64,000 nucleotides of DNA, taken from Pseudoalteromonas sp. CO133X (GTDB taxonomy: Bacteria; Pseudomonadota; Gammaproteobacteria; Enterobacterales; Alteromonadaceae). The DNA is taken from assembly GCA_004208945.1 (NCBI GenBank), contig SGPE01000029.1:334870-398869 (forward strand), in the 5' to 3' direction. The first letter of the stretch is position 1. Every line of letters starts with the position of its first letter. A program made the translations under genes and the position numbers. Below, piece after piece: positions 33,992-43,476 of the stretch. The notes below the pieces were generated by a model. It did not search any database. It saw nothing but the letters and a program-made list of their open reading frames with translations, and had not been told where the DNA came from.

Positions 33992-35104
33992 TTATAATTG
34001 TTTAAATGCTTCAAGCACTCTAAGGTTTTGCTCTGGAAGCCCGATAGTTACTCTGACAAAATGATCAAAACCAGATTCTAGCCAAGGTTTTATCATTATT
34101 CCTTGTTGCAGAAGCAAAGATGCAACATGCGCAGACGGCTGCTTAACATCAACAAATAAAAAGTTGGCTAGACTTGGCGCGACAAAATACCCAAGCTCAG
34201 TGAGTGCGGTGCTGAGTTTTTCTCTTTCGCGGTTTGTTTGCGTGACTGTGTCTGCCAAATAAGCGGGATCTTGCAGTACAGCAATCGCCGCCAGTTGTGC
34301 CAGTCGATTTACATTGTAAGGTGTACGTATGCGATGTAGATAATCTGCTAATTGTGCATTTGCTAGTACGCCGTAACCCACTCTAAGTCCTGCAAGACCA
34401 TAAGCTTTAGAAAAAGTCCGTAATACCGCATAGGGACGAGGTTGTAGTTGAAGTAGTGCTAAACTGTCGACAAACTCTTTATGGCCTTGAGCATATTCGC
34501 AATATGCTTCATCGATGACGATAACCGTATTGAGTGGACAGGCATCGATTATACGCTGTAGGTTTTTGGCATCAAACGTACAACCAACCGGGTTGGACGG
34601 ATTGGCAAGCATCAGCATTTTTAAGTCTGGATGGTGTGCAATAGTATTGAGCCAATCATCAATTCGGTAGGATAGATCGCTTTGCATCGGCACTTCTAGG
34701 ACCTTTGCCCCCATCATATTGGCGTAAATTCTATGCAGTGCAAAGGTAGGCTTGGCCACTAACACTTTATCGCCTTGATTAAGAAACGCCTTGCAGAGCA
34801 TCGAGAGTACATCCTCAGAGCCATTACCGATCACAATTTGTTCTTTAGCAACGTTAAGTTTTGTAGCTAGGCGCTCGCTTAGCTCTGTGCATTGACTGTC
34901 TGGATAGCAGCTAGCGGTATGCAACTGTGCTTTAAATGCATTAAGTGCTGCTGGGCTCGGCCCTAAAGGGTTTTCATTGACCGACAGGTTTATCATATTG
35001 GGGTGCAGATTGTGCGCTGTTGCTTGCTCAATGGTTTGCCCTGCCCCGTAGGGAGGCAGCGCAATCACTTCTTTGCGGGCGGGGTTTAGCATTGTCCTTG
35101 TCAT
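33992..35104 (-). CDS. HisC-like PLP aminotransferase of the metallophore operon
   Basis: This 370-residue class II aminotransferase has NLSVNENPLGPSPAA at the substrate side, KMLMLANPSNPVGC, VIVIDEAYCEYA and TFSKAYGLAGLRVGYG, whose lysine binds PLP (about residue 237). The fold is that of HisC and CobD. It is the last gene of the nine-gene minus-strand operon and overlaps the MATE exporter gene by four bases. True histidine synthesis genes are absent from the neighbourhood, so it probably acts in the local pathway, for example by transaminating a carbonyl precursor or, like CobD, by decarboxylation. The substrate is unknown. Confidence 0.78.
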   Translation of the reverse strand: MTRTMLNPARKEVIALPPYGAGQTIEQATAHNLHPNMINLSVNENPLGPSPAALNAFKAQLHTASCYPDSQCTELSERLATKLNVAKEQIVIGNGSEDVLSMLCKAFLNQGDKVLVAKPTFALHRIYANMMGAKVLEVPMQSDLSYRIDDWLNTIAHHPDLKMLMLANPSNPVGCTFDAKNLQRIIDACPLNTVIVIDEAYCEYAQGHKEFVDSLALLQLQPRPYAVLRTFSKAYGLAGLRVGYGVLANAQLADYLHRIRTPYNVNRLAQLAAIAVLQDPAYLADTVTQTNREREKLSTALTELGYFVAPSLANFLFVDVKQPSAHVASLLLQQGIMIKPWLESGFDHFVRVTIGLPEQNLRVLEAFKQL

Positions 35105-36477
35105 GCGTTTTGCTCCTTGAGTGATGCGGGATTAAGTAAGCGGTTAATTCTGTGATTAAAAAGCCAAATCTCAGATAGTGCTGTGACTGCAAGCCCTAAT
35201 GTTAGGGCGTACCAAACGCCTAAAATACCCAAACCAAAAAATTGTTGGAATAACCAGGCACCAGGAAGGCCAATGCACCAATAGCCGATTAAAGACAGCA
35301 TGAGAGTGCTTTTAACATCGCCAAGTCCGCGCAAAATACCAAGCCCGATATTTTGCCACGCGTCAAAAAACTGCAAAAAGGCGGCAATAACAAGTAACTC
35401 TATGGCGATAACCACTACATCGGAGTTTTGTAATTCTTCAGCACTTAAAAATGGCAGCAGCACAAGTTCGGGGACGAATAAATAGATTAAGGCAAAGACA
35501 GTCATGACTGCTGCACCGCAAACAATGCCCAAATTGCCGATGCGTTTGGCATGATGAAAGTCTCCCGCAGCATTGGCTTCGCTAATGTAGATAGAGCAAG
35601 CGGATGAAATCCCAGCCGACACCATAAATACGATGTACACCACTTGGCTTACCACGTTGTGGGCGGCTAAGGCATTCACGCCGAGTGTTGCTACAAATAA
35701 CGCAAGTACGGTGAAAAATCCGGCTTCAAGCCCATATGTTACGCCAATCGGCACGCCCATTTTCCATGTTTTGCTAAGTGCTTCGCGGTCGGTTTGCCAA
35801 AACTTTAAAGTGAGGTAAGGGCTTAGTACGTCATCACGTTTGGCAAATAGCACAAACAATAAAAATGATAAATACAGCACGATGCCTGTGGCGGCCGCAA
35901 CTCCCACAAAGCCAAGTTGTGGTAGACCAAACTTACCAAAAATTAGGCCATAGTTGAGCACGATAGTGAGGACAACAGATACGCCGGTTATCAACATCAA
36001 TGGCCCTGGCCTTTTCAATCCAACACTAAAATGCCGGACGCTTTGAAACCAAAAACAGGGTAATAATCCCAACGCGACAACGGCTAAATATTGGGTCGTC
36101 AAATTGGCAATAGACTCGGATGTACCAATAAACCTTAAGAAAGGTCCCATGGCAAACATTATAGCGGCGAATACTAGGCCTAAAAATGTCCCGATAAGCA
36201 TGCTGGCGTTAAAAAGAGAGGTGATCTGATCTTGCTTATCCTTGCCGATTGCATCAGACACCAAGTTGCCTGTTGCCGTGACCACGCCCGTCCCCATGGT
36301 TCTAAATTGATTAAAAATACCAATGGCGAGACCGCCAGCAGCCAGCTCTAGTGGGCTCAACATGCCGAGCATGATGAGATCAATCGTTGCAATTGCCACG
36401 TAGAGCAGGTTAGTCAGAATAAGCGGCCCTGCGAGCTGGCTTACTTTAAAAATATCGGCGCGGGCTGAAGCTACCAT
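35101..36477 (-). CDS. MATE-family exporter
   Basis: This 458-residue inner membrane protein has about twelve helices in two halves with the MATE pattern (QLAGPLILTNLLYVAIATID, LELAAGGLAIGIFNQ, GAWLFQQFFGLGILGVWYAL). It overlaps the SbnB-like gene (seven bases) and the aminotransferase gene (four bases), so it belongs to the operon. Exporters of this superfamily release siderophores in other systems, which fits a role in secreting the operon product. Confidence 0.85.
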   Translation of the reverse strand: MVASARADIFKVSQLAGPLILTNLLYVAIATIDLIMLGMLSPLELAAGGLAIGIFNQFRTMGTGVVTATGNLVSDAIGKDKQDQITSLFNASMLIGTFLGLVFAAIMFAMGPFLRFIGTSESIANLTTQYLAVVALGLLPCFWFQSVRHFSVGLKRPGPLMLITGVSVVLTIVLNYGLIFGKFGLPQLGFVGVAAATGIVLYLSFLLFVLFAKRDDVLSPYLTLKFWQTDREALSKTWKMGVPIGVTYGLEAGFFTVLALFVATLGVNALAAHNVVSQVVYIVFMVSAGISSACSIYISEANAAGDFHHAKRIGNLGIVCGAAVMTVFALIYLFVPELVLLPFLSAEELQNSDVVVIAIELLVIAAFLQFFDAWQNIGLGILRGLGDVKSTLMLSLIGYWCIGLPGAWLFQQFFGLGILGVWYALTLGLAVTALSEIWLFNHRINRLLNPASLKEQNA

Positions 36478-37454
36478 AGCGTTACTTCCTCCACGTTTTC
36501 TTGTGTGATAGCAAAGTCGGCAACGGCTCGTCCGAGCGCCACGTCAGTAATAATCATGCCGCTGTTATAGACAAAGATAATTTCATCAGGGTGAGTTCGT
36601 GCCGGCTTCTCACCATTGAGTATTTCAGTCAATGTTGCATCAACAGCGGGTAGTTTACCGTTCTCGTCTAATAAATCGTCTCCGGTGACCTTCATTTGTT
36701 CTGCATCTGTTGTGAGCAATCTATCCGCTCGATGTAGCACCGATTTTTCGATTCCATAGCCAACTAAAATCACCACCGCGCCGGGTTTTAACCATTCATA
36801 TTTAATGTTCTCTTTGGCGGATAATCCAGTAACGGCAAGGATCACGTCGGCTTGTCTTACTGAAGCTTCTAAGTCTCGTGATACCGCAACGTGTCGCTGT
36901 GGGTGATGAGCTTTTAGTTTTTGTTGAACCGCTTCTAAACCTGCTTGGTAGCTGCCATGAACGGTTAGGTGTGTGAGTTGTGGTAATGCAGTAACGAGCA
37001 TAGGTAAAGCGATTTGCCCTTGAACACCTGTGCCCACAACTAATGCATGCTTAGCATCTGAATGAACGGCATATTTTGCAAACAAGGCGGAGGTGGCTGA
37101 TGTGCGCATAGGGCCTAGTTCTTTTACATCCATTAAAGCCACAGGATGGCCTGTGGCATCATCGCAAAGAAAGATAAAAGAATAGAACTGGTATTGGTTA
37201 CGGCTTCTATCTGGGTCATATTCGTAGACCACTTTAAATCCTACGGTATTACTGGCAGCATCGCGACCGGCCATACTATAGGCAATGGAGCGGCCATCTT
37301 GTGGTGTCATAATGACTTTAAGTGGATTGGCAGAGTCGGGGTGATGCAGTGAGCGAAAGGCGTTTTCCACTACCTCAATAACTTTGCTATAGGGGAAATT
37401 AAGTTGTGCTAGTCGGGCTTCATTCAGTATCGGTAGCGTTGTTTTTTGGGTCAT
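36471..37454 (-). CDS. SbnB-like 2,3-diaminopropionate-forming dehydrogenase
   Basis: This 327-residue ornithine cyclodeaminase-family protein has the Rossmann part HALVVGTGVQGQIALPML and the KFKVVYEYDPDRSRNQYQF-like substrate segment (GFKVVYEYDPDRS). Staphylococcus SbnB oxidatively splits the SbnA product into L-2,3-diaminopropionate and 2-oxoglutarate with NAD. The SbnA-like gene ends two bases upstream, which supports this reaction over ornithine cyclodeamination. It overlaps the MATE gene start. Confidence 0.8.
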   Translation of the reverse strand: MTQKTTLPILNEARLAQLNFPYSKVIEVVENAFRSLHHPDSANPLKVIMTPQDGRSIAYSMAGRDAASNTVGFKVVYEYDPDRSRNQYQFYSFIFLCDDATGHPVALMDVKELGPMRTSATSALFAKYAVHSDAKHALVVGTGVQGQIALPMLVTALPQLTHLTVHGSYQAGLEAVQQKLKAHHPQRHVAVSRDLEASVRQADVILAVTGLSAKENIKYEWLKPGAVVILVGYGIEKSVLHRADRLLTTDAEQMKVTGDDLLDENGKLPAVDATLTEILNGEKPARTHPDEIIFVYNSGMIITDVALGRAVADFAITQENVEEVTLW

Positions 37455-37456
37455 GG

Positions 37457-38515
37457 TTAGGCTCTCGCGGCAGGTTTATATTGCGTTAATAGGTCATCGA
37501 GTTCTTGCTCGATGTTAATATCGATAAGGTCGTGTTTTGCCATCCAATCATCATTGAAGAGCGTGTCGAGATACTTCTCACCACCATCACAAACGAGCAC
37601 CACAAATACGCTATCGGCGGGAGCAGTTTTTAATGCTTGTAGTGCTTCATAAATAACACCACCAGCCGAGCCACCGACCATCAGGGCGTAGTGTTTAGCA
37701 AGGTATCTGGCGGTATTAAACGCTTGTTTGTCAGATACCTTTACGCCTTTGTCGATAAGCTCGTATTCAATGACAGGCCCTATCTCTGCACCTTCTGGCG
37801 TACCCGTTCCAGATTGATGATAATTCAGCCCAGGCCCGCCAAAAATCACAGAACCCACAGGTTCTACACCAATCGTTGTTAGTTGATGACAACCTAAGTC
37901 GCGCAGAGCCCTTGTTGTGCCGCATAGCGAACCACCCGTGCCAACTGCACCGACAAGGTGAGTAATGTGTTCACCTAGTTCATGAAACACTTCTTGTGCG
38001 AGCCCATTATAGCCGCGGCTATTGGCAAAATTATTGTGTTGTGCTGTCCAAAAAGCCCCTTGTTCTTTTGCTAGTGTGGCAGCCATTGCATCGCGAATAT
38101 CGGTCGATAAGCTGTCATCTCCGGCTTCGCTAACGCAGATCACTTCTGCGCCAAAGGCTTTCATATTGCTAATTTTTTCTTTTGCCGCATGGTTATCTAC
38201 AAGCGCGGTGAAGCGATAACCGCGCTCTGCTGCAAGCAGTGCAAGACCAACACCGGTATTGCCTGAGGTTGACTCAACAACCCAGCCTCCAGGCTTTAGT
38301 TGGCCACTGGCTTCTGCTTCATCTAACATGGATTTCGCCATGCGAATTTTAGCACTGCCAGTAGGATTAAACTGCTCAAGCTTAAGGTACAGCTTGCTGC
38401 CGTTCGGCAGGCTTAAAAACTGCATTAGCGGCGTGTTACCTATACTTTGCGATACCCTTAAATACGGGGTTAAATGCAATGTCGAGGCGAGCGGATGCTG
38501 CGCATTTATGTTCAT
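37457..38515 (-). CDS. SbnA-like PLP synthase of the 2,3-diaminopropionate pathway
   Basis: This 352-residue cysteine synthase-fold enzyme has SIGNTPLMQF, the PLP lysine in QFNPTGSAKIRMAKS (about residue 57), ESTSGNTGVGLALLAAERGY, VGAVGTGGSLCGTTRAL and the late DGGEKYLDTLFND. SbnA joins O-phosphoserine with L-glutamate to make N-(1-amino-1-carboxy-2-ethyl)glutamate. The SbnB-like partner next door makes that the likely reaction rather than cysteine synthesis. A strong AAAGGAG precedes the start, so it may be translated well. The gap of 35 bases to the decarboxylase gene is the largest in the operon. Confidence 0.82.
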   Translation of the reverse strand: MNINAQHPLASTLHLTPYLRVSQSIGNTPLMQFLSLPNGSKLYLKLEQFNPTGSAKIRMAKSMLDEAEASGQLKPGGWVVESTSGNTGVGLALLAAERGYRFTALVDNHAAKEKISNMKAFGAEVICVSEAGDDSLSTDIRDAMAATLAKEQGAFWTAQHNNFANSRGYNGLAQEVFHELGEHITHLVGAVGTGGSLCGTTRALRDLGCHQLTTIGVEPVGSVIFGGPGLNYHQSGTGTPEGAEIGPVIEYELIDKGVKVSDKQAFNTARYLAKHYALMVGGSAGGVIYEALQALKTAPADSVFVVLVCDGGEKYLDTLFNDDWMAKHDLIDINIEQELDDLLTQYKPAARA

Positions 38516-38550
38516 AAATAGGCTCCTTTATGTTATTTCGTTGGGTATTT

Positions 38551-39885
38551 TTAGCTAAGTAGTTGCCAAGAAAGCATATTGCTCTCCCACGTTACGGCGA
38601 TTTTTCGAGGTAATGGCATAGAGTGAAACTCGGATTCATTCGAGTCCATTTGATATCCTGCGGTGTTGAGATAAACCATAAGGTCATCGCGCTGTGGTAG
38701 TTGCGATAAGGGAATAAAGCGCCAACTCAACATGTCACTATCTAGGCATGTTGCGCCGCCAAAGGCTACCCGATACTCTCCTAGTATGCCGTTTGAGTGT
38801 TGTGAGAGTAGTAATGGACTCGGTAAATATTCACTTTCAAACCATTGCTCTGACAATGATAAACTTGAGCCTGAAAGTGTCGCGATATAACAGTCGGATG
38901 TGCCAAGGTGGGGCTTAATCCCTTGTACTTTAAATAAGCTAATACCGGCTTGATCGAGCAGTGCGCGCCCAGGTTCAAGCATCAATGTAAGGTCTTTTAG
39001 CTGTAATGCTTCTAATGCACTTTGTCCATGCTCGTTCTTCACCGCCAAAATAGCGAGCAAGGTATCCTCAAGGCTTTGCTTGGTATAATAGGGGTAAAAC
39101 CCTGCAAAGGTTTTACCTGCAAAAAAGCATTCAAAGTCCAAGGCGTGTTGCCAGTGTTCGTCCTCTAAGTAGGAAATTGGGAGGCCGCCACCAATATTAA
39201 TTTTTGATGGCGAGAGTCCCATTTGCTGGGCCTCATCTATTGCGCTGACTAAAGTATGAATGCTGTTGCCACGTGCATGTGGGCAATAACCACTTAGATG
39301 ACAGCTAAATCCTTCTAAGCCCACCCATTCTTTGTATTCTCTGCATTGGGTTAATAATGACGAAAGCTGGCACAGTGAACTGCCAAATCGTGAGGTTTTA
39401 GTCGATTGTGTTTGCAAACGTAGCAGCACTCGAGCGGGGATTTTTCGCTGCTTGGCTATGGCAATGACACAGTCTAATTCAGCATATGAATCAATGGCGA
39501 TAAGCGCTTGATGAACAAGTGCTAAGTTAATAAGTGTATCTGACTTATGTGGGCCAGATACGCCAATTTTTACACCTTTAATACCCCCGCTTAAGGCAAG
39601 TTCAAACTCCTGTACACTCGCAACATCTACTCCAATATCGTATTCAGACGCAGCTTGGGTAAAGCACTGGGCTTTGTTAGCTTTTTTCGCGAAGTAAATC
39701 TCATGCTTGAGTCCCTGCTTAGTTAAAGCATCTTGCAGTGTTTCGATATTTTCAGAAAAGCGCTGTGGAAACACTAAGTGTAGCGGCGCGCCCAACGCCG
39801 CTATCCATTCAAATAGTTTAGCTTTACTTTCTATTAGTAAGCTTTGTGTTTGTGAATGAAGTTTTGCAGCGAGGGCGTTATTCAT
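38551..39885 (-). CDS. SbnH-like PLP decarboxylase (fold type III)
   Basis: This 444-residue enzyme has the alanine racemase-like fold type III barrel of Dap/Orn/Lys decarboxylases. The PLP lysine lies in EIYFAKKANKAQCF; GVDVASVQEFELAL, GLEGFSCHLSGY, INIGGGLPISY and LMLEPGRALLDQAG are family motifs. The staphyloferrin B enzyme SbnH decarboxylates a citryl-diaminopropionate, and vibrioferrin PvsE is related. Here no citrate ligase is encoded nearby, so the true substrate is unclear. It overlaps the permease gene upstream by four bases. Confidence 0.8.
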   Translation of the reverse strand: MNNALAAKLHSQTQSLLIESKAKLFEWIAALGAPLHLVFPQRFSENIETLQDALTKQGLKHEIYFAKKANKAQCFTQAASEYDIGVDVASVQEFELALSGGIKGVKIGVSGPHKSDTLINLALVHQALIAIDSYAELDCVIAIAKQRKIPARVLLRLQTQSTKTSRFGSSLCQLSSLLTQCREYKEWVGLEGFSCHLSGYCPHARGNSIHTLVSAIDEAQQMGLSPSKINIGGGLPISYLEDEHWQHALDFECFFAGKTFAGFYPYYTKQSLEDTLLAILAVKNEHGQSALEALQLKDLTLMLEPGRALLDQAGISLFKVQGIKPHLGTSDCYIATLSGSSLSLSEQWFESEYLPSPLLLSQHSNGILGEYRVAFGGATCLDSDMLSWRFIPLSQLPQRDDLMVYLNTAGYQMDSNESEFHSMPLPRKIAVTWESNMLSWQLLS

Positions 39886-41351
39886 ACTACTAACACCTCT
39901 TTGTTATTCGCACTGTCTAGTTTGTTAACGCGACGTTTTGCTATAAGGAGAAGGCCAACGGCTAGTAGCAGCAACCAGATTAATGGCGTGTAGCTGTTCA
40001 CAGGTGTAGCAAATTCGCTGCTAAATTGAGGAATATCCGCAAGATTCGTGAGCGTTGGCTTTGCGCTACAACCATCACACGGTGCAAAGTCTCCTCTTTG
40101 ATTGGCTTTAGCAATCTCGTTGGCAAAGAAACGTTGTAGTGCTTGATGATGAGCTTCAACTTCGCTCATAAAAGCGTAGTGACGCGTTAAACCGTTTCCA
40201 GCTAAATCAACCAATAGTGTTTGGACAATGAGCGCAGGGGAAAGATACTGTAGTTTTTGAGCGCTTTGTTGTTGTGCTTGCTGCGCGTTTAAAAAGCGTG
40301 CATCTTGAACTTCCATTGCGCGTTCAACAGAGTTTATTGTCGCAATTTTTTTTGTGGCGTAATCACTGGCGCCACTGCCATTTTTTGCAAGCTCTGGGTG
40401 GTCTTGAAAATACTGAGCTAAGGTTTTTTCACTCGCTTTTTGAGCATCATCGCTGGCTGCTCGAAGACTATCTATATAGTGAATACGTGAAGGCGTTGGG
40501 TCGAGTAAAGCAATGCTTGTATTGACCAAAGCTGGAACAACAATCACCAAGGCGAGCCAACAGGTAACGAGAGTCGCAGCATTGTTTGCGGCACTTTTGG
40601 CCCGACTATTAACCCAAGCTGTTAAAGCAATCCAAAACCCAGAATAACACAGTACAATAAGGTTATAGCTAAGTAGTTCAGTAACACCCATCTGGTCTCT
40701 TATGATAACCAAAAGCAGGCTGCTTATGAGTAAAAATGGCATTACAATCAACGCACTTCGTAGTAGTAATTGGTAGGTGAGTAGATGCGTGGCACTGCCA
40801 CCTTGAAGCATTAGTAGTCTTAACTGTCCGCCTTGGCGCTCACTCGCTAGAGCATTAAAACAAATGCTAATAATGAGCAGTGGCAGTAAATAGATCACCA
40901 CAAAGCTTAAGTCGAACTGACCAAGTAACAGTGAAAGCGGGTGGACATAATCATATTGATGAATAATATGCTGCTTTTCTTTAATCAGCATTTTAAAATA
41001 ATACGGTAATACATCCGCTTGTCCCGTTGCGATAGGAGCTGTTGCGAGCGGAGTTTTAGTAGCGTAATTTTGCATCAAGTAAAAAGCTTGTCCGCGCAGG
41101 TCGTACGGGTCTTCCCACCATTTATGATTTTCGGTACTCGCGAGCCTTTCGGGTAATCCTGCTTTAGCATTTTGAATTGTTTGTTGCTGCATTTGTTGAG
41201 CAGCAAGTACTACGTCGCGTTGCTTATTGGCAAAATAATGGGCGTTAAAGAATGCCACGAGTGCAAGCACGCTGGTGGTAAGAAAAAGTGTGAGTACGAG
41301 TTTCTCTCGCCATAGGTTTTTAAGCTCAGTGGCTAATATTAGGCGCTTCAT
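39882..41351 (-). CDS. ABC transporter permease with DUF3526-type domain (second)
   Basis: This 489-residue protein has one N-terminal helix (LVLTLFLTTSVLALVAFF), a long periplasmic stretch, then five to six membrane helices and a late helix (YTPLIWLLLLAVGLLLIAKR). The DUF3526 label is from memory of NosY-like ABC-2 permeases found next to TonB receptors. Its start overlaps the end of the other permease gene. With its partner and the ATPase it should form a heterodimeric exporter. The periplasmic loop has two cysteines (DGCS and PCDG), which may bind metal or be a disulfide. Confidence 0.78.
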   Translation of the reverse strand: MKRLILATELKNLWREKLVLTLFLTTSVLALVAFFNAHYFANKQRDVVLAAQQMQQQTIQNAKAGLPERLASTENHKWWEDPYDLRGQAFYLMQNYATKTPLATAPIATGQADVLPYYFKMLIKEKQHIIHQYDYVHPLSLLLGQFDLSFVVIYLLPLLIISICFNALASERQGGQLRLLMLQGGSATHLLTYQLLLRSALIVMPFLLISSLLLVIIRDQMGVTELLSYNLIVLCYSGFWIALTAWVNSRAKSAANNAATLVTCWLALVIVVPALVNTSIALLDPTPSRIHYIDSLRAASDDAQKASEKTLAQYFQDHPELAKNGSGASDYATKKIATINSVERAMEVQDARFLNAQQAQQQSAQKLQYLSPALIVQTLLVDLAGNGLTRHYAFMSEVEAHHQALQRFFANEIAKANQRGDFAPCDGCSAKPTLTNLADIPQFSSEFATPVNSYTPLIWLLLLAVGLLLIAKRRVNKLDSANNKEVLVV

Positions 41352-42748
41352 CTTTGTTCCTCTAAACGTAGCTTTTTAATTGCAAATAAACTAAGTAGCA
41401 CCAGTACAATCAGCCAAAAGGCAAAGCTTATAAGGCTAATAACGTAGTGAGGCAGGTAGTGAGCAAAACGTGGATATTGGTATGAAAACTCAGGGATCTG
41501 CTGCCATAGCTCTTTTCCAGCGGTGTAATGTCCCTGGGCCTTATGACCATGATCTCTTTGATTAAAGTTAAGGACTTCTTGCATTAGGCGACGATGTTGC
41601 TCTGCTGCATTTTCAAAAGATTGCTGGTGGCTAAAATCAGTGGCTGCGGTCGCCATCGAAAGTGTTTGTACTGCGATAAAGGGGGTTAGCAACCCTGCCA
41701 ACTGGTAGCTTTGTGACTGTGCTTCAAGCTGTTCTAAACGGGCTTCAAATAAGCGATCAAAGATTTTGTCGGCGTACTGTTCACCAAATTGGAGTTGTGC
41801 TCCGGCATAATCGAAGGGTAAGTCTGCTACTTGGCTGACGCCATACTGGGCGAGTGTTTGCTGCTTAAATTTTTCAATCGCATCGAGGCGTGCATTGGTA
41901 TAAACCTCGCTTTCAAGTTTTGCTTGAAACGCTTGACCAGACCCTTGTGGATGCAAGGTGGTTGCAATATTCATTGCAAGTTTTGGCAGTAATAATGTTG
42001 CGAATGCCCAAATAGTAAGTAATGTAATTAATGCGCGTCGTGCCGTAGGAAGTAGGCTTGAGAGTGTCGTAGTGATTAATGCCCAAAGCAATAGGTAAAT
42101 TAAATAAGAGAGTAAAAATAGAGCACTTCTTAGCGTATAAGGTGCCTCGTTCGCAGTTTGGCTATAAAGTAAAAAAAGTGCAACGGGTAGCAAGAACAGG
42201 CATGAAAGTGTGAAAAGCACAGCACATTTAGCAAAAAACAACTTTGCTGGGCTTGCACCTGCTGCAAGTAGTTGTTTTAAAGTGCCTTGCTCGCGTTCCC
42301 GTGCAAGTAATGGGTAGCCAATTAAAATGATCAATAAGGGTAATAACACTTGCAACACGAAGGCGGGTGATAAGCTCCCAAAGCGCGACAACGGCACGTT
42401 ATCTTGTGCGCTTCTAAATAAGCTATCGTTACGAATGTGCGCCTCTAACCTCAATACATTTCCTTGATAGGCTTGTAATCCATCATCGAGTGCTGCCAGC
42501 GGCGTGGTGGGCTTAACGACATAAATGCCGTAATGAGCGGCAGAGTGGGGGCCTTTCTCACCTTGGTTTAGCCAGCGTAATTGCTCTGATTGAGATACCT
42601 CGTTTACGGCTTGTTGATAGCTTTGATGGCTTTTAAAACCAGTCACACAGGCCAGTAATAATAACAAAATAGCAATGCCACTTAGCCAGAGTGCTTGACC
42701 TTGCCGCTTAGTATCGAGCCATTCTTTTTTAAAAGTACTTTGTAACAT
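41348..42748 (-). CDS. ABC transporter permease with DUF3526-type domain (first)
   Basis: This 466-residue protein has the same layout as the next permease: an N-terminal helix (ALWLSGIAILLLLLACVTGF), a periplasmic domain and a cluster of helices (FVLQVLLPLLIILIGYPLLA, LFTLSCLFLLPVALFLLY), with a final helix at ISLISFAFWLIVLVLLSLF. The LLAREREQGTLKQLLAAGAS segment is typical of ABC-2 permeases. It starts exactly at the ATPase stop (one-base overlap). The pair likely moves a molecule outward; whether this is the metallophore is inference. Confidence 0.78.
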   Translation of the reverse strand: MLQSTFKKEWLDTKRQGQALWLSGIAILLLLLACVTGFKSHQSYQQAVNEVSQSEQLRWLNQGEKGPHSAAHYGIYVVKPTTPLAALDDGLQAYQGNVLRLEAHIRNDSLFRSAQDNVPLSRFGSLSPAFVLQVLLPLLIILIGYPLLAREREQGTLKQLLAAGASPAKLFFAKCAVLFTLSCLFLLPVALFLLYSQTANEAPYTLRSALFLLSYLIYLLLWALITTTLSSLLPTARRALITLLTIWAFATLLLPKLAMNIATTLHPQGSGQAFQAKLESEVYTNARLDAIEKFKQQTLAQYGVSQVADLPFDYAGAQLQFGEQYADKIFDRLFEARLEQLEAQSQSYQLAGLLTPFIAVQTLSMATAATDFSHQQSFENAAEQHRRLMQEVLNFNQRDHGHKAQGHYTAGKELWQQIPEFSYQYPRFAHYLPHYVISLISFAFWLIVLVLLSLFAIKKLRLEEQR

Positions 42749-43467
42749 TAGGCGCCCACCTTGATATGCTTAAGGTATACAGATTCAAGTTGGACTTCTT
42801 TTAATTGTTCGAAAAGTAACGTGTCGACTAGTTGCCCTTGATTAATAATTGCAACACGATGCGCATCCTCTTGAGCACGGTATAAGTCGTGGGTCGCCAT
42901 TAAGATTGCGACCCCTTGTTTCGCTAGCGATTGTATGAGTTGACTAAACTCATGGCTAGCTGATGGATCAAGGCCTGAAGTTGGTTCATCTAAAATCAAT
43001 GCTTTAGCTTGTTTTGCAAGCGCTATAGCAATTCCTACTTTTTGTCTCATCCCTTTTGAATAGGTTGCAACGGGTTTATCTACAGCATGGCTTGGTAGTT
43101 TTACTTCAGCGAGTAGGGCACGAAATTCGTCATCGCTTTTGTCGATACTTGCCACTTTGCTGAAATAGGCGAGATTTTCAAGTCCAGTTAGACGAGGATA
43201 GAGAGCCACTTGCTCGGGAATATACGCTAAATGCTGCCTCGCTGTTACAACATTGAGTTGTGGGTTTACCCCTGCAATAGTGATTTCACCTGCATCAGGT
43301 TGTAAAAAACCTAACAGGCAATTAATGGTGGTTGTTTTTCCTGCGCCGTTAGGACCAAGCAGCGCTAAAATCTCTCCTTGATGTACGGCCAAGCTTAAAC
43401 CTTGAAGGGCTTGATATTCGCCAAAGCGCTTTTGTAAGTTATTAATTTGAATAATGGGTGTGGTCAT
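42748..43467 (-). CDS. ABC transporter ATP-binding protein
   Basis: This 239-residue ATPase has Walker A LLGPNGAGKTTTINCLLG, the signature YSKGMRQKVGIAIALA and Walker B ALILDEPTSGLDP, then the switch histidine in MATHDLYRAQ. It is of the CcmA/NosF type that drives ABC-2 permeases. It starts nine bases after the receptor stop and overlaps the first permease by one base, so it is part of the same operon. Confidence 0.92.
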   Translation of the reverse strand: MTTPIIQINNLQKRFGEYQALQGLSLAVHQGEILALLGPNGAGKTTTINCLLGFLQPDAGEITIAGVNPQLNVVTARQHLAYIPEQVALYPRLTGLENLAYFSKVASIDKSDDEFRALLAEVKLPSHAVDKPVATYSKGMRQKVGIAIALAKQAKALILDEPTSGLDPSASHEFSQLIQSLAKQGVAILMATHDLYRAQEDAHRVAIINQGQLVDTLLFEQLKEVQLESVYLKHIKVGA

Positions 43468-43476
43468 GATTTATCC